Source: Pseudonocardia terrae
GTDB taxonomy: Bacteria; Actinomycetota; Actinomycetes; Mycobacteriales; Pseudonocardiaceae
Direction of reading: 5' to 3'
DNA length: 64,000 bases
NCBI RefSeq assembly: GCF_021343995.1
Contig: NZ_JAJTTE010000017.1
Coordinates: 62,001 to 126,000, forward strand
Part shown: positions 51,071 through 59,527 of the stretch, piece by piece
Position numbering within the stretch: position 1 is the first letter of the stretch
Layout of the letters: every line of letters starts with the position of its first letter
Program-made: the position numbers and the translations under genes
The notes under the pieces: model-generated
The model's input: only the letters and a program-made list of their open reading frames with translations
Database searches by the model: none
Told to the model about the DNA's origin: nothing

Positions 51071-51156
51071 TCGTGGAGCCGGCCCCGCAGCGAGGTCCAC
51101 ATCTGCACGTCGATGTCCAGGGTCTCGGGCAGGTCCGAGGTCCGCTCACCGTCCAC
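50941..51156 (-). CDS. Possible small protein opposite the membrane protein gene
   Basis: The frame has 71 residues from GTG 51156 with a good GGGAGG ribosome-binding site. The first 40 residues (VDGERTSDLPETLDIDVQMW) look natural, but the last 30 are Arg/Ser-rich and resemble a shadow of the opposing gene. Coding is uncertain. Confidence 0.3.
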   Translation of the reverse strand: MDGERTSDLPETLDIDVQMWTSLRGRLHDYAEPPGVPDLSRLSGGPARCGRAAASSSRRSTFFTSPQGVAV

Positions 51157-51170
51157 GACGCGCCTCCCAG

Positions 51171-51244
51171 GCGGGCCCGTGGTCGGGCCCGCGGAAGTAC
51201 CGATCTTCCGTGAGGTCCGGGCTCCGTCGGGTGCCCGGACCTCA
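51171..51244 (-). terminator. Cluster of hairpins downstream of the SCP2 gene
   Basis: Three inverted repeats follow each other: GCGGGCCCG/CGGGCCCGC (51171-51192), GGAAG/CTTCC (51193-51209), and TGAGGTCCGGG/CCCGGACCTCA (51211-51244). The last, 21 bp past the SCP2 stop, is a plausible terminator. Confidence 0.65.
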
Positions 51245-51264
51245 CCGCATCGGGGGACCCGGGC

Positions 51265-51678
51265 TCAGGCCGCCGCCAGCAGGTCGCCGCGGCCCTTCTC
51301 CTCGAGCATCGCCTTGTACGGCCCGAACAGGCTCTTCGCCAGCGGCAGCACCTTGAGCAGCTTGGCGACCGGGCCCTTGGCGCGGACCTGCCCCTTGGCC
51401 AGCGCCACCGGCAGCACGACCTTGCCCAGCCAGAACCGGTTGCCCGTGTCGGCGCTCATGAACAGCTCGACGTTCGGCTCCGGGCCGTTGCCGGCGCCCT
51501 CGAAGATCTCCGAGTTCGGCATGTCCACGGTCAGCACGGCCTCGGGGTCCGAGTAGGTGATGCGCAGGACGACCCCGGACGGCTTCAGCTTCTCGACCAT
51601 CGCCGCGTCCTCCATGCCCAGCCGGAAGACCCCGCCCAGGTACTCGTACACCTCGGCCTCGTTCTGGAACGCCGCCAC
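51265..51678 (-). CDS. SCP2 sterol-carrier-domain protein
   Basis: The protein has 137 residues with the SCP2 pattern: VVLRITYSDPEAVLTVDMPN, VELFMSADTGNRFWLGKVVL and the hydrophobic end of the tunnel (LLKVLPLAKSLFGPYKAML). SCP2 domains bind lipids or acyl-CoA. The GTG at 51678 follows AAGGGG. It fits the lipid theme of nearby genes. It shares direction with the response regulator upstream. Confidence 0.87.
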   Translation of the reverse strand: MAAFQNEAEVYEYLGGVFRLGMEDAAMVEKLKPSGVVLRITYSDPEAVLTVDMPNSEIFEGAGNGPEPNVELFMSADTGNRFWLGKVVLPVALAKGQVRAKGPVAKLLKVLPLAKSLFGPYKAMLEEKGRGDLLAAA

Positions 51679-51790
51679 GTCGCAGCCCCTTTCGCTCGCT
51701 TGCCGGGGGAGTCTGGCCCGCCGGGACCACCCGCGGCGACTCCCCGGTCGGGCCACGCCTGGCCCGCACGGACCGGCCTGCCCCGGGCCG

Positions 51791-52450
51791 TCAGGAGCGC
51801 GGGTCGTCGAGCAGCCCGGCCCGGCCCGCCAGCGCGGCCGCCTCGATCCGGTTGGCCGCACCGAGCTTGTGCAGCAGCGAGGCGATCATCCGCTTGGCCG
51901 TGCGCTCGCTGACCAGCATCGGCCGGGCGATCTCGCTGGTCTCCAGCCCGCGGGCGAGCAGCCGCCACAGCTCGACGTCCCGCTCGGAGAGGGTGTCGAG
52001 CACGCCGTCGGCGGTCCGGTCCGCCGAGGCCAGCAGCGCCTCGAGCAACTCCCCGCGGACGACCTTGACCCCCGCGAGCAGGGACAGCAACGGGGCGACG
52101 AGCACCGCGGGGTCGGCCGACTTGCCGAGGTAGCCGTCCGCCCCGGCGCGTAGCGCGGCCGCGGCCAGGTCCAGGTCCTCGGTCCCGGAGAGGGCGAGGA
52201 CCTTCGTCGCCGGATAGGCGGCCTTGATGCGGCGGATCGTCTCGACGCCGCCGAGCGGCGGCAGCGCGAGGTCGACCACGGCGATCTCCGCGCGGTTCTT
52301 GCCGACGAGCGCGACGGCCTCCTCGCCGGCCGTGGCCGACCCGGCGACCCGGAACGTGTCGCCCGCGCGGGACTCCAGCAGGAGCGCGAGGCCCTGGGCG
52401 AACAGCGCGTGGTCGTCGACGATGACGACGGTGTGGGGGCCCTCCTGCAC
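51791..52450 (-). CDS. NarL/LuxR-type response regulator
   Basis: The protein has 219 residues. The receiver has acidic pocket VIVDDHALFAQG, phosphoacceptor D60 (AVVDLALPP) and K110 (GYLGKSADP). A LuxR HTH follows at about 155-205 (LSERDVELWRLLARGLETSE, RTAKRMIASLLHKLGA). The GTG at 52450 is chosen to begin just before the receiver. It diverges from a histidine kinase 68 bp away, which is its likely partner. Confidence 0.93.
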   Translation of the reverse strand: MQEGPHTVVIVDDHALFAQGLALLLESRAGDTFRVAGSATAGEEAVALVGKNRAEIAVVDLALPPLGGVETIRRIKAAYPATKVLALSGTEDLDLAAAALRAGADGYLGKSADPAVLVAPLLSLLAGVKVVRGELLEALLASADRTADGVLDTLSERDVELWRLLARGLETSEIARPMLVSERTAKRMIASLLHKLGAANRIEAAALAGRAGLLDDPRS

Positions 52451-52518
52451 GGACCGGAGCCTAATCGGATCTAGTCTGCGGACTCGCAGGACCTGCACCG
52501 ACGGCGACGGGAGGCCCG

Positions 52519-53865
52519 GTGACCAGCCCGACGGACGGCAGGGTGGACCCGCTCGCGGAGGCCATGACGGATCCGGGCGCGCAGCGGTGGGACCCCTGGA
52601 CGCGGCGCTCCGACTCGGCCGAGGAACGGGCGGCGGTGGTCATCCGGGCGATCGTCGTGGTCGCCGTCGGGCTGGCGCTCGCCGTCGGTCCCGAGCTCGC
52701 CCGCGGCCGCCCGCTGGTGGTGTGGGGCATCGTGATCGGCACGGCGCTCTACGCCGCCGCCCTCGTCGTGACGGAGTGGGCGGAGTGGCAGCTGCCCGTC
52801 CGGCCCGCGGTGATCACGGTGGTCGACGGCGTGCTGGTCCTGGTCGCCTGCGGGCTCACCGGGGGCGCGGACAGCATCTTCGTCGCGGTGCTGCCGCTGA
52901 TCGCGATCGCGATGTCGTTGCGCAGCGGGCCGGTGCTGGGCCGGCTGGGCGCGCTCGGCGTGGGGATCGGGTTCACCGTCGCGTGCCTGCTCGGGTCGGA
53001 CCCGGAGGTGCCGGTCGCGGAGCGGCTGCTGACGGGGGCGTGGTGGAGCGGGTTCCTCGTGGCGGCCGCGGTGCTGGTCGGGGTGCTGGTGCGGATGCTG
53101 GAGCGGCAGCTGCAGGAGGCCGCCGACTCGCGGGCCCGGGCGGCGGCCGAGCACGAGAAGCTGCTGTCCGAGCGGGAGCTGCGCGCCCGGCTCGTCGCGG
53201 CGCAGCAGGCCAGGCTCGACGGGGTCCGCGTGGTCCTGCACGAGTTCCGCACGCCCGTCGCCTCGCTCACCGCGCTGACCGCCGACCTGGCGAAGGGTGC
53301 GCTGTCCCCTACCGCCTCGCGGACCGCCACCCGGCTGCTCGCCGAACACGCGCTGCACCTGCAGGACATGCTCGAGGGCCTCGCCGACCTGGCGGTCCGG
53401 GACGGCAGCCCGCTCGGCCGGGTCACCGACCGGCGGGTCGTGCTGGCCGAGCTGGCCGAGGCCGTGCTCGACGCGGCCGCGGTCGCGCCCGCTCGTCGTC
53501 GGATCACGGTCGCACCGGCCGGGGCGGCCGTGCGCTGCGATCCGCAGCGGCTGCGCCGGGTGCTCACCAACCTCGTCGAGAACGCCGCCCGGCACAGTGG
53601 CGAGGAGCCCGTCGAGGTCGACCTCGCCTACGGGGACGACACGCTGGTCGCCGAGGTGCGCGACCGCGGCCCCGGTCTGCCGTCCGGCCAGGAGGGCCTG
53701 GTGACGGCCAAGGGCGTGGCCCTGGGGGAGCGGCGCGGCACCGCGGGGCTGGGCCTGTGGATCGTCGAGGCGCTGGTGGGCGCGATGAACGGCGAGCTCA
53801 CCCTGCTCCCGCGCGAGGGCGGGGGCCTGGTCGCCCGCCTGACCCTCCCCCTCACCCCCGCCTGA
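52519..53865 (+). CDS. Membrane sensor histidine kinase
   Basis: The protein has 448 residues. Six or so hydrophobic segments lie between 40 and 192. A coiled linker (RQLQEAADSRARAAAEHEKL) follows, then the H box VVLHEFRTPVASL with H241, and a HATPase with LTNLVENAARHSG, VRDRGPGLPSG and GTAGLGLWIVEALVG. The GTG at 52519 follows GGGAGG. It probably phosphorylates the divergent NarL-type regulator. The signal is unknown. Confidence 0.94.
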   Translation: MTSPTDGRVDPLAEAMTDPGAQRWDPWTRRSDSAEERAAVVIRAIVVVAVGLALAVGPELARGRPLVVWGIVIGTALYAAALVVTEWAEWQLPVRPAVITVVDGVLVLVACGLTGGADSIFVAVLPLIAIAMSLRSGPVLGRLGALGVGIGFTVACLLGSDPEVPVAERLLTGAWWSGFLVAAAVLVGVLVRMLERQLQEAADSRARAAAEHEKLLSERELRARLVAAQQARLDGVRVVLHEFRTPVASLTALTADLAKGALSPTASRTATRLLAEHALHLQDMLEGLADLAVRDGSPLGRVTDRRVVLAELAEAVLDAAAVAPARRRITVAPAGAAVRCDPQRLRRVLTNLVENAARHSGEEPVEVDLAYGDDTLVAEVRDRGPGLPSGQEGLVTAKGVALGERRGTAGLGLWIVEALVGAMNGELTLLPREGGGLVARLTLPLTPA

Positions 53866-53868
53866 CCC

Positions 53869-54018
53869 CGACTCGCGGGAGCCCAGCCCCCGACTCGCGG
53901 GAGCCCAGCCCCCGACTCGCGGAAATCCAGCCTCCGACTCGCGGGAGCCCAGCCCCCGACTCGCGGGACTGCTGCCCTTCGTTCCCACGAGTCGCGCTGT
54001 GGGCTTCCGCGAGTCGCG
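53869..54018. repeat. Array of 22-bp repeats: five direct and two inverted CGACTCGCG units
   Basis: CGACTCGCGG occurs at 53869, 53891, 53913, 53935 and 53957, exactly 22 bp apart, with GAGCCCAGCC tails. The reverse complement CGAGTCGCG follows at 53988 and 54010, again 22 bp apart. The direct and inverted blocks can fold into a large hairpin between the histidine kinase and the alcohol dehydrogenase. The core and period match the array at 3758-3911. Confidence 0.92.
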
Positions 54019-54115
54019 CTCTCGCCTTCGCCGTGTCGGGGCTGGCACGCGGGGGACAGGGCGGGAACTCGCGGCCCGCTGTGATCCGGCGTGACGCGCA
54101 TCATGATCGACGCTC

Positions 54116-55222
54116 ATGAAGACCCGAGCAGCGGTGCTGTGGGAACTGGGCGGCAAGTGGGAGGTCGAGGAGGTCGAGCTCGACCCGCCGGGTCCCGGCG
54201 AGGTCCTGGTCGAGCTGACGGCGTCCGGGCTCTGCCACTCCGACGAGCACCTGGTGACCGGCGACCTCCCCGTCGCCTACCCCGTGGTCGGCGGCCACGA
54301 GGGCGCCGGGCGCGTGCGCGAGGTCGGTCCGGGCGTGACCGAGGTGGAGGTCGGCGACCCGGTCGTGATGACCTTCCTGCCGAGCTGCGGGCGCTGCTCG
54401 TACTGCGTCCGCGGCATGACGAGCCTGTGCGACGACGGCGCGGGCGCCACCCTCGGCCCCCAGCTCGACGGCACCTACCGCTTCCACGCGCGCGGCGAGG
54501 ACGTGGGGCAGATGTGCCTGCTCGGCACGTTCAGCCAGCACACCGTGGTGCCGGTCAAGTCGGTCGTGAAGATCGACGAGGGCTTCCCGCTGGAGCTCGC
54601 CGCGCTGGTCGGCTGCGGCGTGACCACCGGGTTCGGCTCCGCGGTCCGCACCGCCGACCTGCGTGCGGGGGACTCGGCCGTCGTCATCGGGATCGGCGGG
54701 ATCGGCGCCAACGCCGTGCAGGGCGCGGTCAACGCGGGCTGCCGGTACGTCGTGGCCGTGGACCCGGTGGAGTTCAAGCGGGAGAAGGCCCTCGAACTGG
54801 GCGCCACGCACACCGCGGCGAGCATCGACGAGGCCTGGGCGCTGATCTCGGAACTCACCCGCGGCCAGCTCGTCGACGCCGCGATCCTCACCACCGGCAT
54901 CGCCGAGGGCGACGACCTGCAGCCCGCGCTGCAGCTGGTCGGCAAGCGGGGGCGGGTCGTGGTGACCGCGCTCGGCAAGGCGGAGCAGGAGACCGCGAGC
55001 CTCTCGCTCCTGGAGCTCACGCTCTACGAGAAGCAGATCCGCGGCGCCCTGTTCGGCAGCTCCAGCGGCCAGCACGACGTGCCGCGCCTGCTCGAGCTGC
55101 ACAACCTCGGCCGGCTGAAGCTGCGCGAGCTGATCACCAAGGAGTACACGCTCGACCAGGTGAACGAGGGTTACGAGGACATGCGCGCCGGCCGCAACAT
55201 CCGGGGCCTCATCCGCTTCTGA
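54116..55222 (+). CDS. NDMA-dependent-type zinc alcohol dehydrogenase
   Basis: The protein has 368 residues of medium-chain type. Catalytic zinc ligands are C40 and H61 (GLCHSDEH, GGHEGAG). Structural zinc cysteines are C91, C94, C97 and C105. The NAD site is GIGGIGANAVQG. The family matches actinobacterial N,N-dimethyl-4-nitrosoaniline-dependent alcohol dehydrogenases with tightly bound NAD. It lies 41 bp upstream of the R2-like oxidase in the same direction and may share a pathway with it. Confidence 0.93.
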   Translation: MKTRAAVLWELGGKWEVEEVELDPPGPGEVLVELTASGLCHSDEHLVTGDLPVAYPVVGGHEGAGRVREVGPGVTEVEVGDPVVMTFLPSCGRCSYCVRGMTSLCDDGAGATLGPQLDGTYRFHARGEDVGQMCLLGTFSQHTVVPVKSVVKIDEGFPLELAALVGCGVTTGFGSAVRTADLRAGDSAVVIGIGGIGANAVQGAVNAGCRYVVAVDPVEFKREKALELGATHTAASIDEAWALISELTRGQLVDAAILTTGIAEGDDLQPALQLVGKRGRVVVTALGKAEQETASLSLLELTLYEKQIRGALFGSSSGQHDVPRLLELHNLGRLKLRELITKEYTLDQVNEGYEDMRAGRNIRGLIRF

Positions 55223-55263
55223 CCACCTCCCCACCACCCAGCCTCGACGGCAAAGGAGCCGAC

Positions 55264-56220
55264 ATGCGCACGATCGAGCACGGCAAGCGGGACGGGTTCG
55301 CCTCCCTCGACGAAGGCGGGCTGAAGCAGGAGTCCTTCCCGATGCGCCTGTTCACCAAGGGAGCCGGGAAGCACTGGAACCCGGCGGACATCGACTTCTC
55401 GCAGGACGCGAAGGACTTCGCGGCCTTGACGGACGAGGAGCGGTGGTACACCTGTGCGCTCGCGGCGCAGTTCATGGCGGGCGAGGAGTCGGTGACCCAG
55501 GACCTGCAGCCCTTCGTGGCCGCGATGGCCGCGGAGGGCCGGTTCGCCGACGAGATGTACCTGACCCAGTTCGTGTACGAGGAGGCCAAGCACACCCAGG
55601 CCTTCCGGCTGTGGTTCGACGCCGTCGGGATGAGCGGGGACCTCCACGAGTACATCGAGTTCAACGACGCGTACCTGGAGATCTTCACCAAGCAGCTGCC
55701 GGACAGCCTGTACGCCCTGGAGCGCGACCCGTCGCCGCGCAACCAGATCCGCGCCTCGGTGACCTACAACCACATCGTGGAGGGCACGCTGGCGCTGACC
55801 GGCTACTTCGCCTGGCAGAAGATCTGCGCGAGCCGGGGGATCCTGCCCGGCATCCAGAAGGTGATCAAGCACATCGGCGACGACGAGCGCCGCCACATGG
55901 CCTGGGGCACCTTCACCTGCCGCCGGCACGTCGCCGCCGACGACGCGATGTTCGACGTGGTCGACGAGCGCATGCAGGAGCTGATGGTCCCGGCCATGGG
56001 CGTGGTCACCGCGACCTTCGACAAGTACGAGGGCGGCGAGCCGCCCTTCGGCGTCGACATCTCGGAGATGGCCGAGTACGCCATGGACAAGCTGGGCCGT
56101 CGGCTCGGGGCGATCGAGTCCGCCCGCGGGGCCGACCTGCGGGTGATCGACGTCGACGCCTCGCCCGAGGCGCTCGAGGAGAAGTTCCACGCCGAGGACC
56201 AGCTGGAGTTGGCCGGATGA
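55264..56220 (+). CDS. R2-like ligand-binding oxidase (R2lox)
   Basis: The protein has 318 residues of the ferritin-like type. All six metal ligands of Rv0233-type R2lox align with an offset of six: E74, E107, H110, E173, E208 and H211 (GEESV, EEAKH, IVEG, DDERRH). V77 and Y168, the pair that forms the unusual tyrosine-valine ether cross-link, are both present. R2lox binds a Mn/Fe site and a long-chain fatty acid and performs two-electron oxidation. The natural substrate is unknown. The ATG at 55264 has AAAGGAG. Confidence 0.95.
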   Translation: MRTIEHGKRDGFASLDEGGLKQESFPMRLFTKGAGKHWNPADIDFSQDAKDFAALTDEERWYTCALAAQFMAGEESVTQDLQPFVAAMAAEGRFADEMYLTQFVYEEAKHTQAFRLWFDAVGMSGDLHEYIEFNDAYLEIFTKQLPDSLYALERDPSPRNQIRASVTYNHIVEGTLALTGYFAWQKICASRGILPGIQKVIKHIGDDERRHMAWGTFTCRRHVAADDAMFDVVDERMQELMVPAMGVVTATFDKYEGGEPPFGVDISEMAEYAMDKLGRRLGAIESARGADLRVIDVDASPEALEEKFHAEDQLELAG

Positions 56221-57164
56221 CCCGCGCAGGACGCTACGACCGGCTCCGCGAGATCGAGCTTCTGGACCCGGAGACGGACTGGCTCGAGATCTACCGGCTC
56301 ATGTCGATGTACGAGTTCCCCTGGGACATCAACCAGGCGCTCTCGTTCGCGCTGTTCCGCACGTACGCCGTGCCGACGATCGGCAAGCTCCTCGCGGAGA
56401 CCGGCGAGTTCACCGAGCGCGTCCAGAAGCGCTACGACGACACGGGGCTGATCCTCGAGGCCGTCCTCGAGCACGGGTTCACCGGCACGGGCAAGGACGC
56501 CGTCCGGCGGATGAACCAGATGCACCGCAGCTACCCCATCAGCAATGGCGACATGCAGTACACGCTGTGCACGTTCGTCGTCTCGCCGATCCGGTGGATG
56601 GACGCCTACGGCTGGCGGCCGTTCTCGGAGACGGAGAAGGTCGCGAGCGCGAACTACTACCGCGAGCTCGGTCGGCACATGGGCATCAAGGACATCCCGG
56701 CGACCTGGCAGGAGTTCTGCGAGGTCCACGACGCCCACGAGCGCGAGCACTTCGGCTACGACCCGGGCGGCCGGGCCGTCGCCGACTCCACGCTCGCGCT
56801 GCTGTGCACGTTCCCGCCCAACGACAAGGCCCCGGCGTCGCTGATCGACGCCTTCTCCCGCTCGCTCATGGACCCTCACCTGCGGGAGGCCTTCCGATAC
56901 GAGGCACCGCCGCGCTGGTTCCAGGCGCTGTCGCGGACCGCGCTGCGGCTGCGCGGCCGGGTCGTGCGGGCGATGCCCGTGCGCACGCGGCCGAAGTTCG
57001 TGCGGGACCTGCCGAGCATCCGCAGCTACCCGAACGGCTTCGACGTGCGGGAGCTCGGGACCTTCCCCCAGGGCTGCCCGGTGCCCCACGGCCGCGCGAC
57101 GGCGGACGGGGACACGTACTCCGATCGAGTGGTCTCCCCGCAGGTCACTCCATCCGGAGCCTGA
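56217..57164 (+). CDS. MpaB/DUF2236-family heme oxygenase-like protein
   Basis: The protein has 315 residues with the DUF2236 pattern of actinobacterial oxygenases related to latex-clearing protein and MpaB: FPWDINQALSFALFRTYAVP, RVQKRYDDT, RMNQMHRSYPISNGDMQYTL with the candidate heme His, and HEREHFGYD. No signal peptide is seen. The ATG at 56217 overlaps the R2lox stop, so the two are co-translated. Oxidation of the same lipid-like substrate is a reasonable inference. Confidence 0.88.
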   Translation: MTRAGRYDRLREIELLDPETDWLEIYRLMSMYEFPWDINQALSFALFRTYAVPTIGKLLAETGEFTERVQKRYDDTGLILEAVLEHGFTGTGKDAVRRMNQMHRSYPISNGDMQYTLCTFVVSPIRWMDAYGWRPFSETEKVASANYYRELGRHMGIKDIPATWQEFCEVHDAHEREHFGYDPGGRAVADSTLALLCTFPPNDKAPASLIDAFSRSLMDPHLREAFRYEAPPRWFQALSRTALRLRGRVVRAMPVRTRPKFVRDLPSIRSYPNGFDVRELGTFPQGCPVPHGRATADGDTYSDRVVSPQVTPSGA

Positions 57165-57217
57165 GAACCGGGTTGTACCGGCAGAAGGCCGGTCGGACTA
57201 ACGCAGTGCGACGGCCG

Positions 57218-57271
57218 ACGCCCCGCGGACCGTGATCGACAACAGTGTGTCGATCCCGGTTCACGGGGCGT
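57218..57271 (+). terminator. Long imperfect hairpin after the MpaB-type gene
   Basis: Arms of 24 bp (57218-57241 and 57248-57271), 21 of which pair, flank a six-base loop. It separates the oxidase run from the mce operon 150 bp downstream. Confidence 0.6.
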
Positions 57272-57420
57272 GTCCGTCCTTCTCAGGAACCGGCGGAGCG
57301 CCTGCGCCGCCGCGGAATACCCGGTAGTAACCAGACTGCGGCGCCGTCGTTGACTGCTGCAGGACGAGTGCGTGCTCCGGCAAGGACCGGTGCCGCAGGC
57401 TCAGTGCGCGAGGAGGCGAC

Positions 57421-58623
57421 GTGCCCGGTGTCGAGGTGAAGGTCGAGGGGCTCACGAAGTCCTTCGGGCGCGCGAACATCTGGTCGGACGTCACGCTGAC
57501 GCTGCCGCCGGGTGAGGTCAGCGTGCTGCTCGGCCCCTCCGGCACAGGCAAGTCGGTGTTCCTCAAGTCGCTGATCGGGCTGCTCAAGCCGGAGAAGGGC
57601 TCGATCGTCATCCACGACACCGACCTCGTGCGGTGCAGCGAGAACCGGCTCTACGAGATCCGCAAGCTGTTCGGGGTGCTGTTCCAGGACGGCGCGCTGT
57701 TCGGCTCGATGAACCTCTACGACAACATCGCCTTCCCGCTGCGCGAGCACACCAAGAAGTCCGAGGCCGAGATCCGCGACATCGTCGCGGAGAAGATGGA
57801 CATGGTCGGGCTCAAGGGCGACGAGAACAAGCTGCCCGGCGAGATCTCCGGCGGCATGCGCAAGCGCGCCGGGCTCGCCCGCGCGCTGGTGCTCGACCCG
57901 GAGATCATCCTGTTCGACGAGCCGGACTCCGGCCTGGACCCGGTCCGCACGGCGTATCTGAACCAGCTGATCATCGACCTGAACGCGCAGACGGACGCGA
58001 CGTTCCTGATCGTCACCCACGACATCAACACCGCCCAGACGGTGCCGGACAACATCGGCATGCTCTACCGCAAGCACCTGGCCATGTTCGGCCCGCGCGA
58101 GGTGCTGCTGACCAGCGAGGACCCGGTGGTGGCGCAGTTCCTCAACGGCCGCCGGCAGGGTCCGATCGGCATGTCGGAGGAGAAGGACACCGCCCAGGCC
58201 GCCCGGGAGATGGCCGAGGTCGACGAGCTGTCCGGCCTGCCCCCGATCAAGCCCCAGCTGGAGGCGACCGCGGGCCTGCCCGAGCGCAAGGCCGTCGGCC
58301 GCCGGCAGCAGCGGGTGGCCGAGATGCTGCACACCCTGCCGCCCGCGGCGCAGGAGGCCATCCGACGGTCGCAGGCCGAGAGCGGGCAGGCGGCGCCGCA
58401 GCCGGCCCGCCGGCAGGCCGTCGGTGCGGCGCCCTACGGTCGTCCCGACGCTCCGGCGGACGCGCCGACCCAGAGCATCCCGCGCGTGCAGGACGCCCCG
58501 CTGGGTCAGCCGCTGCCGTCGCAGAACGCCCCCCAGGACGCACCCCAGAACCCGCAGCAGCCCCCGACCGGCCGCGCCCCCGGCGGCCCGAGCTCCGGCC
58601 CCGGCCGGCACCGCTACCGCTAG
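57421..58623 (+). CDS. mceG: Mce-system ABC ATPase (MceG/Mkl)
   Basis: The protein has 400 residues. Walker A GPSGTGKS is at 38-45, the Q loop is FQDGALFGSMN, the signature is ISGGMRKRAG and Walker B is IILFDEPDSGLDP. The MceG/MlaF C-terminal extension is followed by about 75 residues rich in Pro, Gln and Ala, probably disordered. It powers Mce lipid import. In mycobacteria mceG lies apart from mce operons, but here it heads one. The GTG at 57421 has GAGGAGG. Confidence 0.96.
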   Translation: MPGVEVKVEGLTKSFGRANIWSDVTLTLPPGEVSVLLGPSGTGKSVFLKSLIGLLKPEKGSIVIHDTDLVRCSENRLYEIRKLFGVLFQDGALFGSMNLYDNIAFPLREHTKKSEAEIRDIVAEKMDMVGLKGDENKLPGEISGGMRKRAGLARALVLDPEIILFDEPDSGLDPVRTAYLNQLIIDLNAQTDATFLIVTHDINTAQTVPDNIGMLYRKHLAMFGPREVLLTSEDPVVAQFLNGRRQGPIGMSEEKDTAQAAREMAEVDELSGLPPIKPQLEATAGLPERKAVGRRQQRVAEMLHTLPPAAQEAIRRSQAESGQAAPQPARRQAVGAAPYGRPDAPADAPTQSIPRVQDAPLGQPLPSQNAPQDAPQNPQQPPTGRAPGGPSSGPGRHRYR

Positions 58624-58734
58624 CCCCCGAACGCCGCCCCGTCACGGGTGGGCCGCCCCCACGGACCACCCGCGAACCTGCTCCCCACCGCCCCCGCGCA
58701 GTTCCCCGACTGCCGTGGAGACAAGGACTCCGCC

Positions 58735-59526
58735 GTGTCCGCTCCCCAGGCCGGCCCCAGCCCCCTGACCCGCGCCCTCACCCCCGTCGGGCGCCTGTTC
58801 GGGCTGGGCGTCGACATCGTGAAACAGACCTTCCGGCCGCCGTTCCAGCTGCGCGAGTACATCGAGCAGACGTGGTTCGTCACCAAGGTCTCCGCCCTGC
58901 CCACGGCGCTGTTCACGATCCCGTTCGGCGCGACCATCGCCCTGCTGCTGGCCGAGCTGACCCGCCAGTTCGGCGCGCAGAGCCAGACCGGCGCCGGCTC
59001 GGTGCTGGCGATCGTGCAGCAGGCGGCCCCGATCGTCACCGCGCTGCTGATCTCCGGCGCCGGCGGCAGCGCGGTCTGCGCCGACCTCGGCGCCCGCACC
59101 ATCCGCGAGGAGATCGCGGCCATGGAGGTGCTCGGCATCTCGCCGGTCCAACGCCTCGTGGTCCCGCGGGTGCTGGCCATGGCCACCACGGCGGTGGTGC
59201 TCAACGGCCTGGCCACCGTCGTCGGCGTCGCCGGCGGCTACTTCTTCAACGTCATCATCCAGGGCGGCACGCCCGGCGCGTACATCGCGAGCTTCTCGGC
59301 GATCGCGCAGGTCAGCGACATCGTGGTGAGTGAGGTCAAGGCGGCCCTGTTCGGGTTCACCGCCGGCATCGTCGCCGCCTACCGGGGGCTCAACCCGCCG
59401 CCGGGCGCGAAGGGTGTCGGCGACGCGGTGAACCAGTCCGTCGTCATCTCCTTCGTCCTGGTGTTCCTGATCAACCTCGTCCTCACCGCGCTCTACCTCG
59501 AGCTCGTCCCGCCGAAGGGGATCTGA
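58735..59526 (+). CDS. yrbEA: Mce permease subunit A (MlaE/YrbE family)
   Basis: The protein has 263 residues and five or six membrane helices, with the MlaE signature ISGAGGSAVCADLGARTIREEI and AMEVLGISPVQRLVVPRVLA. It forms the inner-membrane channel with YrbEB. The GTG at 58735 (VSAPQAGPSP) is preferred with AAGGA upstream. An earlier GTG or ATG in frame would add 29 residues of unlikely sequence. Confidence 0.95.
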   Translation: MSAPQAGPSPLTRALTPVGRLFGLGVDIVKQTFRPPFQLREYIEQTWFVTKVSALPTALFTIPFGATIALLLAELTRQFGAQSQTGAGSVLAIVQQAAPIVTALLISGAGGSAVCADLGARTIREEIAAMEVLGISPVQRLVVPRVLAMATTAVVLNGLATVVGVAGGYFFNVIIQGGTPGAYIASFSAIAQVSDIVVSEVKAALFGFTAGIVAAYRGLNPPPGAKGVGDAVNQSVVISFVLVFLINLVLTALYLELVPPKGI

Positions 59527-59527
59527 A

